The notes under the pieces were generated by a model. The model worked only from the letters and a program-made list of their open reading frames with translations, did no database searches and had not been told where the DNA came from. This document shows positions 6,985 to 11,793 of a stretch of 11,793 nt of DNA, one piece after another. How positions within the stretch are numbered: position 1 is the first letter of the stretch; the number at the start of each line of letters is the position of its first letter. This DNA comes from Desulfobacterales bacterium (lineage in GTDB: Bacteria > Desulfobacterota > Desulfobacteria > Desulfobacterales > JAFDCJ01): positions 3,556,052-3,567,844 of the forward strand of contig CP070771.1 of NCBI GenBank assembly GCA_020345785.1, written 5' to 3'. A program made the position numbers and the translations under genes.

Positions 6985-7632
6985 ATGCTCGATCTAGTGT
7001 TAAACAATGCCCATTTGGTGTGGCGCGGGTTGTCGGTGACCATAGAAGCGTCGGCCCTGGTTATCGGTGCCGGCACGCTGGGCGGACTATTTGGCGGTCT
7101 CGCCCTGCTGTACGGGCCCTTGCCCTTGCGCCTCTTAATGCGGATCTATGTTGATACCATCCGCGGAATTCCATTGCTGGTGCTGATCTTCAGCGTCTTC
7201 TACGGCCTGCCGGCCCTCGGCCTGCAGATAACCGGCTTTATCGCCGCCGTGCTGGCGCTGGCTATTTTCGGCACTGCGCACGTTTCCGAAGTGGTGCGCG
7301 GGGCCGTTGATTCGATCCCCGACGGCCAGACGGAGGCCGCCAAATCCATCGGGTTGACATTTTACAAGCGTTTGCGCTACGTAATTTTCCCCCAGGCTTT
7401 AGCCCGCGCCATACCGCCCTGGACCAACACGGCCGTGGAGCTGGTAAAGGCATCTTCCCTGCTGGCGCTGGTCAGCATCGTCGACCTGCTGTATTCGACG
7501 GAACAAATCGCAGCCCGCACCCGCCAACCGCTTCTGTTTTACGGGGTGGCTGCGCTGCTTTATTTCTCGATCAATTACAGTCTTTCCATGGTCGGTGCGC
7601 GCATCGAAAAGAAATTTACTTACTCAAGTTAA
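6985..7632 (+). CDS. Amino-acid ABC transporter permease (HisM/GlnP family), second subunit
   Basis: This 215-residue inner-membrane protein is homologous in plan to the preceding permease, with [21 protein letters not shown] at about 56-76 and the EAA loop beginning at Glu117 in [34 protein letters not shown] (95-108) and [17 protein letters not shown] (153-169) match the family helices. The Shine-Dalgarno is weak (TTGGA at 6972-6976). Its stop codon overlaps the ribosome-binding site of the ATPase gene, indicating translational coupling. The two permeases differ enough that a recent duplication is unlikely. Confidence 0.93.
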   Translation: MLDLVLNNAHLVWRGLSVTIEASALVIGAGTLGGLFGGLALLYGPLPLRLLMRIYVDTIRGIPLLVLIFSVFYGLPALGLQITGFIAAVLALAIFGTAHVSEVVRGAVDSIPDGQTEAAKSIGLTFYKRLRYVIFPQALARAIPPWTNTAVELVKASSLLALVSIVDLLYSTEQIAARTRQPLLFYGVAALLYFSINYSLSMVGARIEKKFTYSS

Positions 7633-7642
7633 GGGGCTGGCG

Positions 7643-8419
7643 ATGAGTGAACACGTTGTTCTGATTGAAAAATTGGAGAAAAGCTTCGGTGACCTGCAGG
7701 TGCTCAAAGGCATCGATCTGGCAGTCGACCAGGGCGATGTGCTGGCTATCATCGGCCCCAGCGGATCCGGCAAAACAACCCTTCTGCGCTGCATCAATTT
7801 TCTGCAGCCCTACGACAGCGGCAAGGTGTACATCGACGGGGAACTGGTCGGCTACCGGGAAGAAAAGGGCAAGTTGATCAAACGCCCCGAGAGTGCGATT
7901 GCCAGGCAACGGGCCAAGGTCGGGATGGTATTTCAGCAGTTTAATCTTTTCCCGCACATGACCGCTCTGGAAAACGTCACCCTCGGGCTGGTTCAGGTCA
8001 AAGGCCTGCCGCGGGATGAGGCTGCAGAGATCGGACGCAACTGGCTTACCAAGGTGGGATTGAGCGACAAGATTGACGCGTACCCATCGGCGCTGTCCGG
8101 CGGGCAGCAGCAGCGGGTCGGCATTGCCAGGGCCGTGGCGGTCGAACCCAAAGTCGTTCTCTTTGACGAGGTCACCTCGGCGCTGGATCCCGAACTTGTC
8201 GGCGAAGTTCTCAGCGTCATGAAATCGCTGGCGGAGAATTATCATATGACCATGCTGGTGGTTACCCACGAAATGCTTTTTGCCAAAGAAGTCGCCAATC
8301 GGGTCGTCTTCATGGATGAAGGCGTGGTCATGGAAGACGGACCGCCGGCCACCATCCTGAGCAACCCCGCCACCGAGCGGCTGCAATCCTTCTTGCGGCG
8401 CTTCGAGCAGATCTTATAA
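7643..8419 (+). CDS. Amino-acid ABC transporter ATP-binding protein (GlnQ/HisP family)
   Basis: This 258-residue cytoplasmic ATPase powers the importer. All motifs are intact: Walker A GPSGSGKT (38-45), Q-loop [17 protein letters not shown] (96-112), signature LSGGQ (151-155), Walker B VVLFDE (171-176) with catalytic Glu176, D-loop SALD (179-182), and the switch His209 in VVTHE. The [17 protein letters not shown] run is typical of polar-amino-acid importers. A frame upstream to 7595 exists, but AAGGGG at 7631-7636, six bases before ATG 7643, and family length fix the start. The charged insertion [14 protein letters not shown] (71-84), between strand and Q-loop, is longer than in the shortest family members. 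Confidence 0.95.
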   Translation: MSEHVVLIEKLEKSFGDLQVLKGIDLAVDQGDVLAIIGPSGSGKTTLLRCINFLQPYDSGKVYIDGELVGYREEKGKLIKRPESAIARQRAKVGMVFQQFNLFPHMTALENVTLGLVQVKGLPRDEAAEIGRNWLTKVGLSDKIDAYPSALSGGQQQRVGIARAVAVEPKVVLFDEVTSALDPELVGEVLSVMKSLAENYHMTMLVVTHEMLFAKEVANRVVFMDEGVVMEDGPPATILSNPATERLQSFLRRFEQIL

Positions 8420-8488
8420 TCCGGATCGGGCCCGCACACCGGCCGGTCTTTCCCGTCAGGGGCAGCAGGAGAAAGGAACACATCGGCA

Positions 8489-9616
8489 ATGAACATCTAC
8501 CGCACGTTGGGGATACGCGAGTTGATCAACGCCGAAGGCACCATTACCCGGCTGGGCGGATGTGTCATGGATCCGGCCGTGGTAAAGGCGATGGCCGAAG
8601 CCGCCCGGTCTTTCGTCGACTTAAATCAGCTGCTGGCAAAAGCAGGACAGCATGTTGCCGGGCTGCTGGGGGTCCAAGCCGCCTACATCACCTCCGGGGC
8701 GGCCGCCGGTCTGACCCTGTCAACGGCAGCCTGCATCACCGGCACCGACCCGGCCAAAATCCGGCAGTTGCCGGATTTGCGTGCCATCGAAAAAAGCGAG
8801 GTCCTCATCCAAAAAAGTCACCGCAACGGCTACGACCATGCCGTGCGTCAGACAGGGGTCAAGATCGTCGAATTCGGATTGATAAAGGAGACTTATCCGT
8901 GGGAGCTGCGGGCGGCCATCAGCGAAAAAACAGCGGCGATTGTTCATTTCCTGGAATTTGAAAACCACCGCAACCTGGCGCTGCCGGAAGTCATCGCCAT
9001 CGCCAAAGAAAAAGAAATCCCCGTCATCGTCGATGCCGCTGCCGAACTGCCGCCGGTGCAAAACTTGAGCCGCTTCTATCACATGGGTGCCGACTTCACG
9101 GTCTTCAGCGGCGGCAAGGATATCGGAGGGCCCCAATCCAGCGGGTTGATTGTGGGGCGCCGCGATTTGATTGCCTGCTGCGCCTTAAATGCCAACCCGA
9201 ACTACAGCATCGGCCGCACCATGAAGGCGGGCAAGGAAGAAATCGCCGGGCTGGTGACGGCCTTGGAGTTGTATCTGCAGCAGGATTTTGCGGCCGAGGA
9301 GCAATTGTGGGAAGACATGGTGGCCTTCATGGTGGAGGCCCTGGCGGATGTGCCTGGCGTTCACGCCCGCAGGGTTGCCCCCTCCGAACCCGGTGTTCAG
9401 CCGAACTGGATACCGCGCATGTACCTTGACTGGGACAAAAAGGTTATTCCGCTGGACCGCGAAGAAGTCAAATCCCGTCTGCTGCAGGCAGACCCCGCCG
9501 TCGCGGTCGGAAAGACGTCGTCCGGCCTGTTCGTAAATCCGCAAACCCTGGTGTCCGGACAGGAAAAAATAGTGGCCCAACGCCTGCGCGAAGTGCTGCT
9601 GGCGTCGGCCGGATAA
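8489..9616 (+). CDS. SelA-fold PLP-dependent enzyme linked to the ABC transporter
   Basis: This 375-residue enzyme is a fold-type-I PLP protein of the SelA-related group (selenocysteine synthase, D-glucosaminate-6-phosphate ammonia-lyase and relatives). Visible features are the start LGIRELINAEGTITRLGG (7-24), AAYITSGAAAGLTLSTAA (64-81) for phosphate binding, Asp182 in VIVDAAAELPP, and the Schiff-base Lys210 in FSGGKDIGGPQSSG. True SelA is about 90 residues longer, and no selB or tRNA-Sec is nearby. The DgaE reaction would need an aldolase partner, also absent. It starts 69 bases after the ATPase gene, with AAGGA at 8473-8477, and is probably in the same transcript. The likely job is elimination, deamination or racemisation of the imported amino-acid-like compound; the substrate is unknown. 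Confidence 0.85.
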   Translation: MNIYRTLGIRELINAEGTITRLGGCVMDPAVVKAMAEAARSFVDLNQLLAKAGQHVAGLLGVQAAYITSGAAAGLTLSTAACITGTDPAKIRQLPDLRAIEKSEVLIQKSHRNGYDHAVRQTGVKIVEFGLIKETYPWELRAAISEKTAAIVHFLEFENHRNLALPEVIAIAKEKEIPVIVDAAAELPPVQNLSRFYHMGADFTVFSGGKDIGGPQSSGLIVGRRDLIACCALNANPNYSIGRTMKAGKEEIAGLVTALELYLQQDFAAEEQLWEDMVAFMVEALADVPGVHARRVAPSEPGVQPNWIPRMYLDWDKKVIPLDREEVKSRLLQADPAVAVGKTSSGLFVNPQTLVSGQEKIVAQRLREVLLASAG

Positions 9617-9634
9617 TCAGCAACCGGCCTTATT
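9607..9634 (+). terminator. Probable terminator at the end of the transporter/PLP-enzyme unit
   Basis: GGCCGG (9607-9612) pairs with CCGGCC (9624-9629) around an 11-base loop that contains the stop codon of the PLP enzyme, followed by TTATTA. It marks the likely end of the five-gene unit. The stem is GC-only, but the T-run is interrupted. Confidence 0.45.
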
Positions 9635-9718
9635 ACATAGGTTCATGGATACAGTGACGTATAATCAATTGATGTCCTAAAGGCAATTTGATCTCACAGC
9701 AGAAAAATAATTATAAAT

Positions 9719-9792
9719 TTCACCGCGGAGGCGCAGAGAACGCAGAGAAAACTTTTCTTTTCATTTGCCTCTGAGAGGAAGGCAAATGAAAA
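9719..9792. repeat. CGCAGAGA word repeat with a perfect 13-bp hairpin
   Basis: The left part, CACCGCGGAGGCGCAGAGAA then CGCAGAGAAAA, repeats the word CGCAGAGA and looks familiar as a widely dispersed intergenic sequence. It is followed by a perfect stem: 9758-9770 pairs with 9780-9792 (TTTTCATTTGCCT with its complement) around a nine-base loop. Confidence 0.6.
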
Positions 9793-9996
9793 ACAATCAG
9801 CCTAAGGTAGAAAATAATTCGGCAATTAGTAAATCTTAAGGCAACAAACAAATTATACGAATACGAACACATAGGCAGGTGCCGAGATCCCGGTTCAATG
9901 ATCGAAGAAAAATATCGGATCTATACCTCAAATAAAGGCATCATTCCCGTTGGGTTTCGACCATAAACAGACTGACGCTGTCATGGAGCAAATTGG

Positions 9997-10056
9997 GTAG
10001 GTTGGGTTGAGGTACGAAACCCAAAATTGCTGGGGCTTGGCCTCAACCCAACCTAC
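9997..10056. repeat. 16-bp perfect inverted repeat, GTAGGTTGGGTTGAGG type
   Basis: GTAGGTTGGGTTGAGG (9997-10012) and its exact reverse complement (10041-10056) flank 28 bases that begin TACGAAACCCAA. Outside the stem, G-T and G-C pairs extend it by about four bases. The sequence resembles a dispersed palindromic element I recall from many unrelated bacterial genomes. It could fold in RNA or act as a small mobile-element relic. Confidence 0.7.
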
Positions 10057-10136
10057 TCGATGTTCTATCTGCAACTTGGTGGATGTGATCTTTTTATTGT
10101 TTATAATTCCGAAAAATTTAAGGATTGGTAACCATC

Positions 10137-10658
10137 ATGGATATTTACGAAGCCGTCAAGACACGCAAAAGTGTACGGTCATACCAAAGCCGGGAAGTGC
10201 CGGATGATGTTCTGACCCGTATCCTGGATGCCGCCCGCCTGGCGCCGTCGGCCAACAATTTCCAGGAATGGCGCTTCGTGGTGGTGCGGGATGAAAAAAC
10301 GCGCCGGAAAATCGCCAAGGCTGCCTGCCGGCAGACCTTTGTCGGCGAAGCTCCGGTGGTTCTTGCTTGCTGCGCCAAGGATAATCGGCATGTGATGACC
10401 TGCGGCCAGCAGAGCTACCCGATCGACGCGGCCATCGCCATTGACCATATCACCCTGTGTGCAGCCGCCGAAGGGCTCGGCACCTGCTGGATCGGGGCCT
10501 TCTACGAGGACGAAGTCAAGCAGATCCTCGGCATCCCGCCTGCCGTCAGGGTGGTGGCGCTGCTGCCGCTGGGATATCCGCGGGATCCGAAGCCGGTGCG
10601 AAAGCTGCGGCTGTCGCTGGACCGAATCGTATCCTACGAAAGCTGGCAGTTGGAATAA
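10137..10658 (+). CDS. Nitroreductase-family flavoprotein
   Basis: This 173-residue protein is a compact member of the FMN-dependent nitroreductase fold, which usually works as a dimer reducing nitro groups, quinones or other electron acceptors with NAD(P)H. Seen are the N-terminal FMN contact TRKSVRSYQSREVP (9-22), the LAPSANNFQEWRFVVV block (35-50), the helix AIAIDHITLCAAAEGLGTCWIG (99-120) and the closing ALLPLGYPRDPKP (141-153). The ATG at 10137 is chosen over TTG 10125 because AAGGA (10120-10124) abuts the TTG but is well placed for the ATG, and MDIYEAVKTRKSVR is the normal start. It carries six cysteines (64, 78, 79, 89, 108, 117), many for this size, but no ferredoxin motif. Native substrate unknown; no partner gene adjoins. 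Confidence 0.93.
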   Translation: MDIYEAVKTRKSVRSYQSREVPDDVLTRILDAARLAPSANNFQEWRFVVVRDEKTRRKIAKAACRQTFVGEAPVVLACCAKDNRHVMTCGQQSYPIDAAIAIDHITLCAAAEGLGTCWIGAFYEDEVKQILGIPPAVRVVALLPLGYPRDPKPVRKLRLSLDRIVSYESWQLE

Positions 10659-10760
10659 ATCAGCGGCCGGCAGCAGAGCTGGGGGCACGAGGAAAGCCCC
10701 TGGAAGTATCCAAAGGCACGCTTTACCGCCCGTCGCTGATATGTATAAAGAATTTTGGGA
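10659..10760. other. Short gap between nitroreductase and DUF2202 remnant
   Basis: The gap holds a long-range inverted pair, ATCAGCG (10659-10665) with CGCTGAT (10734-10740), and inside it GGGGC (10682-10686) with GCCCC (10696-10700). These could fold as one extended hairpin after the nitroreductase stop. No T-tract follows, so it is only a possible 3' structure. Confidence 0.3.
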
Positions 10761-10973
10761 CTAATACGATCCTTTTTCCGTGGGGGAATTTAGAATGGCG
10801 TCAAATACTTCCTGGGAAAGGCACTGTGGTCCATAGTTTTCGCCCAGCAGTTCGATTTCACCCACAAAGGCCCGCAGGTGATTGCGGGAGCCTTTCATCA
10901 GATTTTCACAGACCTTGATGCTATCCGGCTTGTCCGTCTCAGAAAGAATCTCCTGCAAATCATAAATGTCCAT
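10761..10973 (-). pseudogene. C-terminal remnant of a DUF2202 protein
   Basis: The 70-residue frame reads MDIYDLQEILSETDKPDS, then LMKGSRNHLRAF and YGPQCLSQEVFDAIL. This matches the last third of DUF2202 proteins, ferritin-like helical proteins of about 160-200 residues that probably bind metal. The N-terminal helices carrying most of the ligands are missing: upstream on the minus strand (10974 onward) is AT-rich, stop-filled DNA with no continuation in any frame. The ATG at 10973 has no Shine-Dalgarno and corresponds to an internal position in full-length relatives. A deletion relic is the best reading; translation of a short product cannot be ruled out. It is the only minus-strand coding trace in the window. 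Confidence 0.7.
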
Positions 10974-11301
10974 AAAAAGTTACAAATGATGTCATTTTTT
11001 TCATCTTCCTAAAATTTTGAGTAAAAAAACCGACCAAAGTCTTTGGACTTCACACGCCCACCTGCAAACTGACAATTGAATATTGAAAAATTAATATTTA
11101 TGTGAATTTGTCTTGCGACCGGGATTTGAGCCATTTGAATTATTGCAAATTCCTTTTATTTCATCTAAGTTGTAAAAATTCTAAAACGTTAAATTATTGA
11201 TCCCGTTATTTTTACGAAAGAAGTTAAAAACGACAGGATTCCACAAATATTCAATCTTCAATTTTCAATCTTCAATAATCGGCAACTGGGAGGAATCAAT
11301 T
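10974..11301. other. Gene-free AT-rich gap before the aldo/keto reductase gene
   Basis: No gene is visible. The left side probably marks where the DUF2202 gene lost its 5' part. The remainder is AT-rich and contains an inverted word repeat (11075-11276). GGGAGGA at 11288-11294 belongs to the next gene. Confidence 0.65.
11075..11276. repeat. ATTGAA/TTCAAT imperfect inverted repeat
   Basis: The segment 11075-11092 pairs with 11259-11276 at 15 of 18 positions. The right side repeats TTCAATCTTCAATT-like words from 11246 to 11279. This is the same plan as the other intergenic elements: short words in opposite orientation at the two ends of a gene-free gap. Confidence 0.5.
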
Positions 11302-11793
11302 ATGAAGTACCGTTACCTTGGAGGATCCGGGCTGCTGGTTTCACGCATCAGCCTCGGAACGATGACGTTCGGCACGCCCGACTGGGGCTGCGCTGAAAAA
11401 GAATCTCATACAATCATAAAGGCTTACCTCGAAGGCGGGGGCAACTTTATCGACACCGCCGACGTCTACGCCGGAGGGAAATCCGAGGAGATCATCGGCA
11501 CCTTCATGCCGCAGATCAAACGCGACGAGGTGGTGATTGCCTCCAAGTGCTACTTCCCGATGGGCAGTTTCCCTAACGCACAGGGGGTTTCACGCAAGCA
11601 CATCATGGCCTCCTGCGAGGGGAGCCTCAAACGGATGAAGACCGACTATATCGACCTTTACTACATCCATGGCCCCGATCCGATATCTCCAATGGAAGAG
11701 ACGATGCGGACCCTGAATGATCTGGTGCGACAGGGCAAGGTACGCTATCTGGGATGCAGCAACCTGTTTGGGTGGCAGCTTGCCAAAGCTGCC
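11302..11793 (+). CDS. Aldo/keto reductase, 5' part (runs off the window)
   Basis: The first 164 residues of an NADPH-dependent aldo/keto reductase are present; the frame is open to the last base. The expected tetrad is visible: Asp51 and Tyr56 in NFIDTADVYAGGKSEE, Lys82 in VVIASKCYF and His123 in YIDLYYIHGPDP. MKYRYLGGSGLLVSRISLGT (1-20) is the usual start of the aldo/keto subgroup related to YajO and potassium-channel beta subunits. GGGAGGA (11288-11294) lies seven bases before the ATG at 11302. The cofactor-binding C-terminal half is outside the window. Substrate is not predictable. Confidence 0.93.
   Translation, partial: MKYRYLGGSGLLVSRISLGTMTFGTPDWGCAEKESHTIIKAYLEGGGNFIDTADVYAGGKSEEIIGTFMPQIKRDEVVIASKCYFPMGSFPNAQGVSRKHIMASCEGSLKRMKTDYIDLYYIHGPDPISPMEETMRTLNDLVRQGKVRYLGCSNLFGWQLAKAA

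Larger units (their letters stand above)
9617..10136. other. Gene-free 520-base gap with two inverted-repeat elements
   Basis: No reading frame of credible family is present between the PLP enzyme and the nitroreductase. The gap holds a terminator arm, the 9719-9792 element and the 9997-10056 element, separated by AT-rich DNA. AAGGA at 10120-10124 serves the nitroreductase gene. No promoter could be fixed with confidence. Confidence 0.7.

Noticed and set aside
6348..7154. 268-codon open frame overlapping both permease genes
   Set aside because: Its product is low-complexity, rich in Gly, His and Arg, with no family resemblance; the overlapping permeases have clear motifs and start sites.
7616..8386. 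256-codon antisense frame across the ATPase gene
   Set aside because: It mirrors a gene with complete ABC ATPase motifs and has no recognisable domain of its own.
8489..9616. Assignment as SelA (selenocysteine synthase) or DgaE
   Set aside because: The protein is much shorter than SelA, with no selB or tRNA-Sec nearby, and there is no aldolase or sugar-transport gene to support DgaE; only the family-level call is kept.
9719..10056. CRISPR-like array in the 9.6-10.1 kb gap
   Set aside because: Repeats are short words and opposed arms of different sequence, not regularly spaced copies of one repeat; no cas gene is present.

Overview
The window is an ordinary-looking stretch of a Gram-negative bacterial chromosome, all genes on the + strand except one degraded fragment. 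The gene set suggests an anaerobic member of the former Deltaproteobacteria (Desulfobacterota). The pointers are an amphi-Trp/XXXCH-type protein, a metX-metW pair next to a direct-sulfhydrylation enzyme, a small MOSC protein, a DUF2202 remnant, and intergenic gaps full of short-word imperfect inverted repeats. The taxonomic call is inference from gene content, not from a marker gene.

Layout. (1) 235-3560 is a methionine block: O-acetylhomoserine sulfhydrylase (metY type), homoserine O-acetyltransferase (metX) and metW. MetX makes O-acetylhomoserine, and the MetY-type enzyme converts it with sulfide to homocysteine. MetW is the usual partner of MetX. (2) 3800-4234 is a stand-alone MOSC-domain protein. 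(3) About 4436-4969 is a protein with an amphi-Trp-like N-terminal half and a C-terminal ACH ending, like the XXXCH protein of the poorly understood GAK system; no other GAK gene is in the window. (4) 5142-9616 is a five-gene unit: a twin-arginine-exported family-3 solute-binding protein, two HisM/GlnP-type permeases, their ATPase, and a SelA-fold PLP enzyme. This reads as import of an amino-acid-like compound followed by its PLP-dependent conversion. A large GC-rich hairpin lies between the binding-protein gene and the first permease. (5) 10137-10658 is a compact nitroreductase. (6) 10761-10973 (-) encodes only the C-terminal part of a DUF2202 protein and is probably a relic. (7) 11302 to the window end is the first 164 residues of an aldo/keto reductase.

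Non-coding DNA. Six of the longer gaps hold a different low-complexity inverted-repeat element: 1543-1694, 3638-3754, 4303-4383, 9719-9792, 9997-10056 and 11075-11276. A seventh gap has a one-armed word repeat at 6147-6180. These look like small dispersed elements; one overlaps the apparent start of the XXXCH reading frame. No tRNA, rRNA, CRISPR array, transposase or recognisable riboswitch was seen. No defence or other clearly new system is evident. The best leads are the orphan XXXCH protein, the transporter plus SelA-like enzyme, and the inverted-repeat collection.
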